Below are positions 1-8,616 of a stretch of 38,638 nt of DNA, one piece after another. A program made the position numbers and the translations under genes. Each line of letters begins with the position of its first letter. Position 1 is the stretch's first letter. This DNA comes from Candidatus Obscuribacterales bacterium (lineage in GTDB: Bacteria > Cyanobacteriota > Vampirovibrionia > Obscuribacterales > Obscuribacteraceae): the NCBI GenBank assembly GCA_019745505.1, contig JAIETE010000004.1, positions 109,063-147,700 on the forward strand, in the 5' to 3' direction. The notes beneath the pieces were generated by a model, which did no database searches, had not been told where the DNA came from, and saw only the letters and a program-made list of their open reading frames with translations.

Positions 1-40
1 TCAAGCGTTTATCGGATGCAAGAGGTGCTGCAGTCGAGTC

Positions 41-1870
41 CTATTGAACCAGATGACCCTCCCGGTCGAACTGAACTTGATTCAGTTTTGCTCCACTGAA
101 CTGTTCGATTGGTTTGCCTAGATCTTTTCTCTTTTGCGGCTTCTCTTCATTTGCTGCTGAAAATGTTGAAGCCGAGCCCATATTCATTGGCGGCGGCGGC
201 TCGCTGAGCTGATAATGAAGTTGGCGCGGCGGAGGCGGTACGACATCCATAAGGACGATGTTTTCCTCTCCTGTTTTGAGTTTTTCCGGCTCTTTGAACG
301 CATCCTTCACCGAAATCGCGTCGTCGGTTTGAAAGGAGATAATCTCGATTTTCACCTTTCCGAATGAGTTGGCTATTTTGATCGTGCCATCGTCTGAAAT
401 CTTCAGATGACCAGCGTCAACAAAAACTTCGTCCCAAGTCGGGTCGACCGAAATCCACCGCTTTCCGTCATGGATTTCGTTCCACGCGTGCCAGTAGAAA
501 AGCGGTTGGGGCGACTGCGTGTACATCAGTCCGGTTACTTCGCGTGAGGGAATTCCTGCTGCTCTTGCCAGAGCGTTGAAGAGAAGCGCGTGTTCGGTGC
601 AGTCCCCTGCCTTTCTTTCCAGGACTTCCAGGGCCGTATTGGAATTACGGTTTACGTCTTTGCCGATCAGGTTGTGGACCCATTCTTGTATGTGTTTTGC
701 TTTGTCCTTGGGGGTTTCTTGCCCTGCTGTTATCTCTTGGGCTTTTGCTTTGATCAAATCATTGTCCGACTGAATAGTCGGGGTCGACTTCAGGTATTTG
801 GATAATTGCTCTTTTGAAAGCGGATCTTTGTCGGCGCTTTGAAAATCTCGATTGATCATCAAGGTCACCCAGCCTCCACCCTTGCCGTCAGTCGTTTGCA
901 ATTGACGCTGAGAATTTGGCAAGTTGTATTTTATGCCCGAGATTTTCAGCAAGACTTGTTTGAGTTTCCTGGGATCTCCCATACGAACATTCGTCGGCAC
1001 CGACGATGCCTCAATCAAATCCACTCCTTCGGTGTCAAGTTTACGCGCTGTATCTTCTTCTTCCAGGCGGAAAGTGATTGGTCCCAGATTGCCTCGAATC
1101 AAGCGTCCGTTATTGTCGCAATCGTATCTGGTCACTTCGTCGTCGCGGTCGTCTCTCTGTTCCAGGGTGTGGATGGTTGTCGGGACACCGTTGAGAATAA
1201 GGTCTCGTTTGGAAATGTATTTATAGTGGGAGTTGTGTTCGTTGAATTCTCCGCCGTTGAAATCGGATGACTTGTAGTCGAATTCGTCGCCTGCTTTGGG
1301 TGAGGACTTCAGCCAATCGCCCAATTGCTTATCGTTGTCGAGGCTTGTTTTCGGGGGCTCGATAGTGATTGACTTTGTGCTCTTGCCGCCCGAGCTTGTT
1401 TCCAAATACTTCTCGCCCTGCTTGATCACAGCGCTCGTATAAGTAGCGCCATCGCGCTCGTTTACCTGTTCGACGCTAGTCAATTCGCCATTGCCGTCCA
1501 GGTTGAATAGTCGTGTCAGGGTGCTTTTATCGATAAACGGCTTGCCACGCTTGGTCGCCTTGAAAAGTGTTTCCATCTTCTGTTCGAAGAAGTCTGAGTC
1601 GCCTCTTTTGATGATTTTGCTGCTGGCGATCAAATATCCGACCTTTTTGCCGCCCAGATAAAGGCCGCAGGCAAAACTGCCCTGCGCGTTTTCAGCGAAT
1701 TTCCTCAGCGGATTTTCAGCCGGCGCTGTTGCACCAGTTGTTGACGATAAAGTTTCACCCTCTGTGCTCGGCTTTGGCTGCTCAACTTTCGAGCAGGATG
1801 TGAGAAGAAGGAGCCACCCGAGAGCACCGGCAGATAAAAGTGTTCTCATGCCGCCTTTGCGCCGCACCAA
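41..1870 (-). CDS. Transglutaminase-like lipoprotein
   Basis: Predicted lipoprotein of 609 aa with a C-terminal transglutaminase/protease-like core. The N-terminus has basic residues (RRK), a hydrophobic stretch and a lipobox LLTSC with Cys26, so it should be lipidated and exported. The transglutaminase triad is visible: Cys424 in GDCTEHA, His461 in WHAWNE and Asp476 in VDPTWDE, the usual order for bacterial transglutaminase-like cysteine enzymes. Residues 30-390 are a family-specific region I do not recognise; the C-terminus is Pro-rich. The start chosen is TTG at 1870, because AGGAG lies 8 nt upstream; GTG at 1867 and ATG at 1849 also keep the signal peptide. Substrate unknown: it could be a protease, amidase or cross-linking enzyme acting on envelope proteins. 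It is divergent from the TPR/kinase operon. Confident on fold and export, not on reaction. Confidence 0.85.
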   Translation of the reverse strand: MVRRKGGMRTLLSAGALGWLLLLTSCSKVEQPKPSTEGETLSSTTGATAPAENPLRKFAENAQGSFACGLYLGGKKVGYLIASSKIIKRGDSDFFEQKMETLFKATKRGKPFIDKSTLTRLFNLDGNGELTSVEQVNERDGATYTSAVIKQGEKYLETSSGGKSTKSITIEPPKTSLDNDKQLGDWLKSSPKAGDEFDYKSSDFNGGEFNEHNSHYKYISKRDLILNGVPTTIHTLEQRDDRDDEVTRYDCDNNGRLIRGNLGPITFRLEEEDTARKLDTEGVDLIEASSVPTNVRMGDPRKLKQVLLKISGIKYNLPNSQRQLQTTDGKGGGWVTLMINRDFQSADKDPLSKEQLSKYLKSTPTIQSDNDLIKAKAQEITAGQETPKDKAKHIQEWVHNLIGKDVNRNSNTALEVLERKAGDCTEHALLFNALARAAGIPSREVTGLMYTQSPQPLFYWHAWNEIHDGKRWISVDPTWDEVFVDAGHLKISDDGTIKIANSFGKVKIEIISFQTDDAISVKDAFKEPEKLKTGEENIVLMDVVPPPPRQLHYQLSEPPPPMNMGSASTFSAANEEKPQKRKDLGKPIEQFSGAKLNQVQFDREGHLVQ

Positions 1871-2049
1871 GCCGAATTCTCCTATCGCTTCCGCAAACTA
1901 CTTGCCTGGCTTGTTTTTCCCGCACAGATGGGAAAGACAGGGATTGCCGGCTGCTCATCTTAACCCGCTGACAGTCTTCTTTTATATGTCTGAAAACCTA
2001 GTGGATGTGGAATTAATCAAACAGTTATTGGCTCAGGTTTTTACTACGA

Positions 2050-3471
2050 ATGGCGTCTAGCGAGAAGCCAGATTTCATTGATTCTAAAGAGAAGGACGCG
2101 CCCGTAGAGCTGACTACGGAAGGTTCCTGCAGCGAGGATTTGCAGAACTGTACTGCGGAAAGTTCTTCTGCGCCGGCGCCGGTCGGTGATAGTCAGAGAA
2201 AAGAACAAGGAGATGAGGCGCCGTCGATGGCTGTGGCGCCACAACCTATAGCTACCAGTAGTTTCAAGCCTCGCGTCCAATCGCAAGATGATTTTCCCTC
2301 ATTGCCAGATCGCCAGAAGAGTCCAGGAAAAAAGATGCGAAGGCTTCCCGGTGGCTCCCTGCTCTTTATCGGTCTACTCTCTGCTGTGTGCTTTTTCGGC
2401 AATCAAATCGACGAGATGCGCAATCGCACGCTAGTGGACGTGGCAAAGCAAATTTCACCTGGTGGCAGAGGTTATGTAGAAACAGTCGGCGACCTGGGCG
2501 AATCCCTGCTGCGGCACAAAGACCCGGATGGTGCCAAAACCGTCTATGCAAAAGCTATGGGCGCCTTAGGCGAAAAAGGTCTGGACTCCGGCGCCAAGGG
2601 CGCCTTCCTTCGCCTGAGATTGGCGGAAGTGGACTTTTACAATGCTAATAGCCTGGCTCAAGCGGGACGACGGTCCAAGGGTAGTGCCAGGCGGGCCGCT
2701 TTTGATGAATCATGGCGCTTTGAGAAGGACGCACAAACAAGCGCGGCAGGGGCTCTAAGGATGTTGGCAAGTGATTCCTCCGGCGTCACTACGGAATTAC
2801 CATTTCTTCTTTCTGACGTAGCCCATCAATTTGAAGATTGGTTTGACTACGACATGGCCATAAAACTGAACGAAACTGCTCTCAGTCATTGGCCCAGAAG
2901 ATGGCGCAACGGACGCGCCTATGTCGACGGTGCACTCGGCTGGGAATACCTTCTGGCCGGCAAGCCCGCCAGCGCAGAGGAGCATCTGAAAAACAGCCTC
3001 GGTTGGACCATGAGAAATGGCTCCGTGACGAACACTAATGCCTGGCACTTGTCCATACTCGGACGTTCTCAGATTGACTTGAAAAAGTACATGGATGCGG
3101 AGGTAAATCTGTCGCACGCCCTGGAGATGTGGGATGAACTCAAGAATTCCGAGGGAGATTTATCAATCGAGTATGCCAGGATTTACACCGACCAGGGACG
3201 TATTAAGGCTGCATTGGGTGACAACAATGAAGCTTTGAAGCTATTTGAAAAGGCGGAAGCGATTCTGAAGAAGAATAGGCATAGAACCTTCGACACGCTG
3301 CGAAATCACTATGCTATGGCGAATTTCTATCGCGACATCGGTCAATATTCGAAAGCTGGAGAACTTTATTCAGCTGTTATCGGCAGAATCGACGACGGCA
3401 AAGAAGGTCCGAATCGTGCTGCCATCATGAAAGATTGGGAACTCCTGCGCCGAATGTCTGGAGGACGCTGA
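2050..3471 (+). CDS. TPR-repeat single-pass membrane protein
   Basis: 473-aa protein with a Ser/Pro/Glu-rich cytoplasmic head (residues 1-95), one transmembrane segment near 100-120 (hydrophobic LLFIGLLSAVCFF) and a large helical part with TPR-like repeats, clearest from about 290 to 460 (for example NNEALKLFEKAEAILKK and YSKAGELYSAVI). TPRs are protein-docking scaffolds, and this one would lie outside the membrane if the head is cytoplasmic. The ATG at 2050 has no clear Shine-Dalgarno but is the only ATG upstream of the conserved-looking region. The stop TGA overlaps the ATG of the next kinase gene by one base (TGATG), so translation is probably coupled. I infer a scaffold or sensor for the two downstream kinases; no specific family name can be given. 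Confidence 0.82.
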   Translation: MASSEKPDFIDSKEKDAPVELTTEGSCSEDLQNCTAESSSAPAPVGDSQRKEQGDEAPSMAVAPQPIATSSFKPRVQSQDDFPSLPDRQKSPGKKMRRLPGGSLLFIGLLSAVCFFGNQIDEMRNRTLVDVAKQISPGGRGYVETVGDLGESLLRHKDPDGAKTVYAKAMGALGEKGLDSGAKGAFLRLRLAEVDFYNANSLAQAGRRSKGSARRAAFDESWRFEKDAQTSAAGALRMLASDSSGVTTELPFLLSDVAHQFEDWFDYDMAIKLNETALSHWPRRWRNGRAYVDGALGWEYLLAGKPASAEEHLKNSLGWTMRNGSVTNTNAWHLSILGRSQIDLKKYMDAEVNLSHALEMWDELKNSEGDLSIEYARIYTDQGRIKAALGDNNEALKLFEKAEAILKKNRHRTFDTLRNHYAMANFYRDIGQYSKAGELYSAVIGRIDDGKEGPNRAAIMKDWELLRRMSGGR

Positions 3472-4913
3472 TGGCTGAGCTGAATGTAGTGGTTCCCTAT
3501 CGATCGGTTCCGCTCAAAGTGGTTTTCTCGTCCATGTGCGCATTATTTCCGCTCTGGGCCGTAATCGCCCCGGCAATATTGGGATTTTTGATCGGACGGG
3601 CCTTCGCCTATCCCGGTGTGATTCCGCCACACCTTGTCGTCATCGGTTGCACGACCTTGTTAACAACGATACTTTCCTGTATGGCACTGTCAGCAGTATC
3701 AGAGAATAATCGCATTCATATTTCCAAGGACGGTTTGTGCTTTCCTCCATCCTTTCTGCCGCGATTGAATTTTAAGCGCAATAGAAATTGGAATGAATTG
3801 CAATCGGCTAATCTAATCAAAGATTCCGGACCCTACGGCGGTACTCTTCTTCTCAGCTTTGACAGCGGTGAACACCTCAATATGCCGCTTCGCAACATCA
3901 AGGAATCCGATGTCGAACAGTTGCTTCTTGGGGTTGAACTCTGGGGCGGCAATTGCAACCGCTCTGCTGAACTGATTGAATATCAGCGTTCTTTGCAAAA
4001 CGAATCGAGAGGAATTGGTCAGAAAAGCTATACGCAAATGTGGGAAGATGAGCTTTCTCGGCGATTCGCACCAACCACATTCATACCTCTTGAACCCGGC
4101 AAGCAACTACAGAAGGGACGCATCGAAGTAGTACGACAACTGGCTTTCGGCGGGTTGTCGGCGATTTACCTGGCGCATTTGAACAAGACGGACCTGGTGG
4201 TGCTCAAGGAAGCAGTCGTTCATGCCAAAGCCGATCCGGAAGCGAAAAAACAGGCAGAACAGCATCTGGATCGCGAAGCAAAAATTCTTTCCACCCTCGT
4301 GCATCCCAATATCGCACGCGTGCTCGATCATTTTGTCGAAGATGACCGTCATTACTTGGTATTGGAGTACATAAGCGGGCAAGATTTGCGTCAATTCGTG
4401 AAGCAGAATGAAGGGCAGGAAGTCGAGAAAATTGTTGATTGGGCAATCGATGCTGCCACCATTTTGACCTTTCTGCACGGCAACGACCCTCCCATAATTC
4501 ACCGCGACCTGACTCCGGACAACTTGGTTGTTCGCAATGACGGGGCCCTTATCTTGATTGACTTCGGAGCGGCTAATCAGTTTGTCGGCTCCGCTACCGG
4601 TACTGTTGTCGGCAAGCAGGCTTACATCGCACCAGAGCAATTGCGCGGCAAAACAGTTACTCAGAGCGATCTGTATAGTCTGGGCGGCACGATTTATTAT
4701 CTGCTGACGGGTCGCGATCCGATGCCTCTGTCCATCAGCCATCCTAGAACTTTACGTCATGATACACCGGAGCCCCTGGATGAACTGGTTGCGAAATTGA
4801 GCGCTTTCGAGCCGGCAGAGCGATTTCAAACCGCGCTTGAAGTTGTCGAACAACTGGAGAAGATCAAGCAATCGCTGCACAGAGGCGTTGTTGCGACAGG
4901 AGAAGCCTCCTGA
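3471..4913 (+). CDS. Membrane-anchored Ser/Thr protein kinase (kinase 1)
   Basis: 480-aa Hanks-type Ser/Thr kinase. Two hydrophobic helices lie at about 16-42 and 52-75, a beta-rich domain (about 80-160, PH-like in appearance) follows, then a linker with SYTQMW (186-191) and a C-terminal kinase domain from about 215. Kinase signatures are complete: glycine-rich loop AFGGLSAIY (225-233), Lys246 in VVLKE, alphaC Glu269, HRDLTPDN (344-351) with catalytic Asp346, DFG (364-366) and APE (387-389). It should therefore be an active ATP-dependent kinase facing the cytoplasm. The start is ATG 3471, which overlaps the upstream stop and has GGAGG 6 nt before it; a longer reading from TTG 3435 is less likely. 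It ends in TGATG with the next kinase. Target unknown. Confidence 0.92.
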   Translation: MAELNVVVPYRSVPLKVVFSSMCALFPLWAVIAPAILGFLIGRAFAYPGVIPPHLVVIGCTTLLTTILSCMALSAVSENNRIHISKDGLCFPPSFLPRLNFKRNRNWNELQSANLIKDSGPYGGTLLLSFDSGEHLNMPLRNIKESDVEQLLLGVELWGGNCNRSAELIEYQRSLQNESRGIGQKSYTQMWEDELSRRFAPTTFIPLEPGKQLQKGRIEVVRQLAFGGLSAIYLAHLNKTDLVVLKEAVVHAKADPEAKKQAEQHLDREAKILSTLVHPNIARVLDHFVEDDRHYLVLEYISGQDLRQFVKQNEGQEVEKIVDWAIDAATILTFLHGNDPPIIHRDLTPDNLVVRNDGALILIDFGAANQFVGSATGTVVGKQAYIAPEQLRGKTVTQSDLYSLGGTIYYLLTGRDPMPLSISHPRTLRHDTPEPLDELVAKLSAFEPAERFQTALEVVEQLEKIKQSLHRGVVATGEAS

Positions 4914-7225
4914 TGGAAGAAAGGCAAGAGCAATTGACCGGCGGTGGGCTTGCAGGACAGTTTGCATCCAAAGGACCGACTGTCGAAACCAGAGAGGAGT
5001 CTTCCATTCCAGAGCTAAAAGTTGCTTCGCAGAATGCAAACTGCGAGTTAGTCCCGGCTCCGGCAGAAGAATCTATTGCCACCATCGGTGACATTGCCAG
5101 GGCCATGCCGTCAAAGCGCTCGAAAGCTGATACCGAGGAGTCTTTCGAAGCCCTGACAAAACTTCCCCGTATCGGCTTTGGACTGCTTTTTGCTCTTCTT
5201 ATGGCGATAGTCGTGTGGTCGACACCCCTTCTCGCCGCCGCTGGGTTGCCCCGGGCAATTTGGGCGGCTTTACCTTTGGTTGCTTATTTTGCTTACTGCA
5301 TGCTGCGTTTGAGCGATGTTACGGCGATCAAAACCAACGCGGCTGCTCCACTGTCGCCGACGGCAATCACCTTGATTGCTCTTGTCACTCTCGTTTGCTT
5401 TCCTGTTTTTGGAGACAATTACCACTTTCCGAATCGGCTGCAGGACCCTTTTTTCACCATCTGGATGATTGTCCAAATTGTCTGGCCGATGATTATTTCC
5501 CAATCTATAGAGCGCACATTCAAGTTGCGCACTCTTGCTCTTGGTGCTGTGGCTTCATTGCCTATCTTTGCCGTTTGGGGGCTTCCCGTTCTTTTTCGAG
5601 AAGGGATGTTTTTTCTGCCTGTCTGGTTGATGGGCCAGTTCGCCTGCGTCGTTTATCTCAGCACACGACTGAGGCAAGTGTTTATAAACGACCTGAAAAT
5701 CAACAGCGCCAAGTTGGCTGCGCTGCGGGCGAAGGTTGCCGGTGTCACTAAAGACGATATCGTTGTTCGCTACCGACCTTATGCGGCTGTCGAGCGCTGG
5801 ATCAAGCAGCGCTTCACCGGCGGTGAATTGGTAAAGGGCATGCAGCTCCTTCTGCTCTGGATTTCCGTACCCGTCGTCATTGTTTTGCTCTTCCTTGGAC
5901 TCAGTCTGCTTGATACTGCAATGGGTACTAGTGCAGCCAATAATCCGCATCTGCCGAAGGCTGCTGCGCAAGCGGCCGCAAATATCAATAATGCATTTCT
6001 TCAAGTGTTTTTGGCAGTGACCGGGCTGCTTGTCGGTGTTCCGCTTGTCCATTATTTGCTCACTCCTACACACGTGCTCTTCAATAAATACGGTATGCGT
6101 TTTCTCTGGCGTCATTCGAAGTACGCAAAGGATGGAGCCGAGTTGACATGGAAGAATCTTCAGACGATCGATCTTCGAAGGCCGCCCGGATCTACAAAAG
6201 CCCTCGATCAAGATTTGGTGTTTACCGGCACCGCCAAGCAATCGCTGGTGATGAAATTAAGTGCTTTCGACACCATTGAAGACCGTGAAAAGATTCTTGC
6301 CATGATTCGAAATTGGGCTCCCAATGTTCCGCGCCCACCGGAGGTCGAACAGTGTTTGGAACCGCCTGCAAATCACAGTTACACCGAAATGTGGCTGCAG
6401 GCTCTTGCCGCTCCGCCCAAGCGCGAGCGCTTGAAACCGCTGATGGAGGGCGCCTCTGTGCAAGCAGGAAAGTACAGAGTGCTAAACCAGCTCGGTGTTG
6501 GCGGACAGGGAGCCGCCTACCTGGCGAACGACAATATTAACGAACACGTAGTGGTGCTAAAGGAGTTCATTCTTCCGGTGCACGTTGATGTGAACGTGCG
6601 TAAAAGCGCTCTGGAGAGTTTTGAAAACGAAGCCAGAATTTTGAAACAAATGGACAGTCCTAATGTCGTGCAGCTGATAGACTTTTTCGTCGAAGACCAC
6701 AGGGCCTATCTGGTACTCGAGCATATCGACGGCATGTCGCTGCGTGAGCTGGTCGAGAAGAATGGAGCGATGAAGGAGTCGCAGGTGAAAGAACTGGCGA
6801 TTCAAATGTGTTCTATTCTTGCGTACTTGCACTCATTGTCACCACCTGTAGTGCATCGTGATTTCACACCGGACAATTTGATTTTGCAGCGTGACGGGAC
6901 ACTGAAGCTTATCGACTTCAACGTAGCCCAGCAAGTGGAGGCTACCGTCACAGGAACAGTGGTCGGCAAGCATGCCTACTTGCCGCCGGAGCAGTTTCGC
7001 GGCATGCCCACCAGCCAGAGTGATATATACGCGTGCGGTGCCACACTCCATTTCCTTCTCACAGGGGCCGATCCGGAACCCATTTCGCAGTCACACCCTG
7101 GTGAAAAGGTCGCCAATCTCAGCAAGGGCATGGATCACATTGTCGCCCATGCTACTCATTTGGACGTCGGGCAGCGTTATGACCGGATTGATGAAATGGC
7201 CGGCGACCTGAAGACTCTTGCTTAG
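4913..7225 (+). CDS. Polytopic membrane Ser/Thr protein kinase (kinase 2), DFN variant
   Basis: 770-aa kinase translationally coupled to kinase 1 (ATG overlaps its TGA). An acidic head (1-80) is followed by several hydrophobic segments (about 88-133, 150-163, 182-197, 206-225, 232-250), a loop, two more helices (about 310-333 and 360-383), a beta-rich region (about 390-470), a linker with SYTEMW (489-494) and a kinase domain from about 520. Catalytic elements: loop GVGGQGAAY, Lys550, Glu573, HRDFTPDN (648-655) and PPE (691-693). The Mg-binding motif reads DFN (668-670) rather than DFG; the metal-binding Asp is kept, so activity is plausible but regulation may differ. It shares HRDxTPDN, GTVVGK and SYTxMW with kinase 1, indicating an ancient duplication with expansion of the membrane part. 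Confidence 0.92.
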   Translation: MEERQEQLTGGGLAGQFASKGPTVETREESSIPELKVASQNANCELVPAPAEESIATIGDIARAMPSKRSKADTEESFEALTKLPRIGFGLLFALLMAIVVWSTPLLAAAGLPRAIWAALPLVAYFAYCMLRLSDVTAIKTNAAAPLSPTAITLIALVTLVCFPVFGDNYHFPNRLQDPFFTIWMIVQIVWPMIISQSIERTFKLRTLALGAVASLPIFAVWGLPVLFREGMFFLPVWLMGQFACVVYLSTRLRQVFINDLKINSAKLAALRAKVAGVTKDDIVVRYRPYAAVERWIKQRFTGGELVKGMQLLLLWISVPVVIVLLFLGLSLLDTAMGTSAANNPHLPKAAAQAAANINNAFLQVFLAVTGLLVGVPLVHYLLTPTHVLFNKYGMRFLWRHSKYAKDGAELTWKNLQTIDLRRPPGSTKALDQDLVFTGTAKQSLVMKLSAFDTIEDREKILAMIRNWAPNVPRPPEVEQCLEPPANHSYTEMWLQALAAPPKRERLKPLMEGASVQAGKYRVLNQLGVGGQGAAYLANDNINEHVVVLKEFILPVHVDVNVRKSALESFENEARILKQMDSPNVVQLIDFFVEDHRAYLVLEHIDGMSLRELVEKNGAMKESQVKELAIQMCSILAYLHSLSPPVVHRDFTPDNLILQRDGTLKLIDFNVAQQVEATVTGTVVGKHAYLPPEQFRGMPTSQSDIYACGATLHFLLTGADPEPISQSHPGEKVANLSKGMDHIVAHATHLDVGQRYDRIDEMAGDLKTLA

Positions 7226-7302
7226 CTTTCTTTGGAGCCCGGAATAATTCCGTTGTGCAGGATGTGATCCGAGTGCATAATGGATTAGAGGACCTCTTCA
7301 CC

Positions 7303-8598
7303 ATGAGCAAACATAATAATCGGTCGACAGTCGCTGCCCTCGTACTGGCTTTGTCTATGGGCGTATCTTCGGCTCGAGCCGGCGATTGCGACCATGTCAT
7401 AACCAGCAATGAAGCGCGCACGGAAAATGCCATTACTGCTACGAAGATTCAGTGGGAAACATCACTGGACAAGGCGAAAGCCCGGGCCGCTGCATCGGGC
7501 AAGCCGATTCTCTGGGTCCATATGTTGGGCAATATCGACGGCTACACTTGATCCGCCGCCAACAGTTTGAGGGCCGGGTCGCTCTCAAAAGAACCAGTAC
7601 TTTCCAAATTGCGCGACCGTTTCGTTTGCGGCTACCGCAATATCATGAAAGACCCGTATTCAGGCAATTCGGGCATCCACCCTTCCACCGGTCCGGCGGT
7701 CACCACTACCAACGGAGCCGGTCCCCGCAACCTGCAGCTCTTCATAATGGCACAGGATGGCACGGTGGTGCACTGTATGCCCGGCTATTGGAACCCCAAT
7801 GACCTTAGCGCCGAGCTGGATTTTGCCGACCGATTGCACAGGGTATGGATGGATCGCTCCATTACCGAGCCGCAAAAGAAAGTTCTTTTTGCTCAGGAGC
7901 AGTTGCGCCACATTCAGACTCACTCGGCCGATGTGGTCGCTCGCAGCGAACTGCAGGGGTTCGACAAACAGTTCTGCTACAAGAATCACGTCGACGATGC
8001 CATCGCCAATGCCAGTTTGATTCCAGCCGATTGGCACGACGTGCCCAAAGAAGCGTTCAAGACTACCGACGTTATCCTGCATGAGCGTATGGCCAAGCAG
8101 CCTTTCGTCAATTATTCCAACTTCAACATTGCCAGTTTCGTCAATTACGGCAGCCATCACTACGACAAACATGAAAAAGACCTGGAGCCGGAGACTATGG
8201 CTAATATCCGCGCCCACAATCTGCGTGACGTTCTGCATGAAACAGGCGATCCTGGTCCTAAAGCCAGGGTCAATCATCTGGCGTCCAAAGCGGCTGCCGG
8301 CTATCCAAATCCCATTACAAAGCCGCGGGAAGTCGAAAAGGCTATGGTCGACGGCTTCTGGGGGTATGCGCGTAAGGCCGATTGGCCTAAAGCCGAGCGG
8401 GTGGCGAATTACATGATTGAAAAACGTCCCGAAAGCCCGACCGGCCATGAAATGAAAGCCGTAATCGCTTATGGGAGGGGGCGTCACGCCGAAGCTTACT
8501 TCCATTCATATAACGCGATAAGAATGGGCTCGAAGCATCCCACCATCATCGGCATCTACCAGAAGTCTCGTACAGCCGCCAGCAGCGCGGCAAAATGA
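7303..8598 (+). CDS. Secreted thioredoxin-fold protein with in-frame TGA, candidate selenoprotein
   Basis: Reading TGA 7549-7551 as selenocysteine gives one 431-aa protein. ATG 7303 starts a signal peptide (residues 1-26, cleavage after SARA). A thioredoxin-like start follows: beta strand KPILWVHMLG, then GYT-Sec83-SAANSL at the position where this fold carries its redox Cys. A helix, the strand NLQLFIMAQDG and the turn VVHCMPGYW (cis-Pro region) come next. The C-terminal 250 aa are helical and unrecognised. Without readthrough, the first part is an 82-aa stub and the rest (from TTG 7567) has no signal peptide. The frame stays open for 348 codons after the TGA with no sign of decay, and a hairpin with a GGU loop lies just downstream. 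Alternatives are a recent nonsense mutation or a sequencing error. No sel genes are in the window. Last gene of the kinase operon. Confidence 0.72.
7566..7589 (+). promoter_or_regulatory. Candidate bacterial SECIS hairpin
   Basis: Perfect 9-bp stem (TTTGAGGGC at 7566-7574 with GCTCTCAAA at 7581-7589, one G-U pair) closed by the 6-nt loop CGGGTC. It starts 14 nt after the in-frame TGA, and the loop begins 23 nt after it. Bacterial SECIS elements bound by SelB lie inside the coding region just after UGA and present a G/GU in a short apical loop; the E. coli fdhF loop contains GGUC, as does this one. Spacing and loop fit the known pattern, but function depends on the genome encoding SelB and tRNA-Sec. 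Confidence 0.65.
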
Positions 8599-8616
8599 AC
8601 TGATTCAGCTCAGTTC
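8597..8616. terminator. Bidirectional terminator between convergent genes
   Basis: Perfect 7-bp inverted repeat GAACTGA/TCAGTTC with a 6-nt loop. It overlaps the last bases of the thioredoxin-like gene's stop and contains the stop codon of the permease gene. On the minus strand the stem is followed directly by ATTTTG. On the plus strand a TTTT run follows after 6 nt. It therefore fits a compact two-way terminator. Confidence 0.6.

Noticed and set aside
7549..7551. TGA read as a sense codon through code reassignment
   Set aside because: Other genes in the window end in TGA at sensible positions, so TGA is a normal stop; local recoding or mutation is needed.
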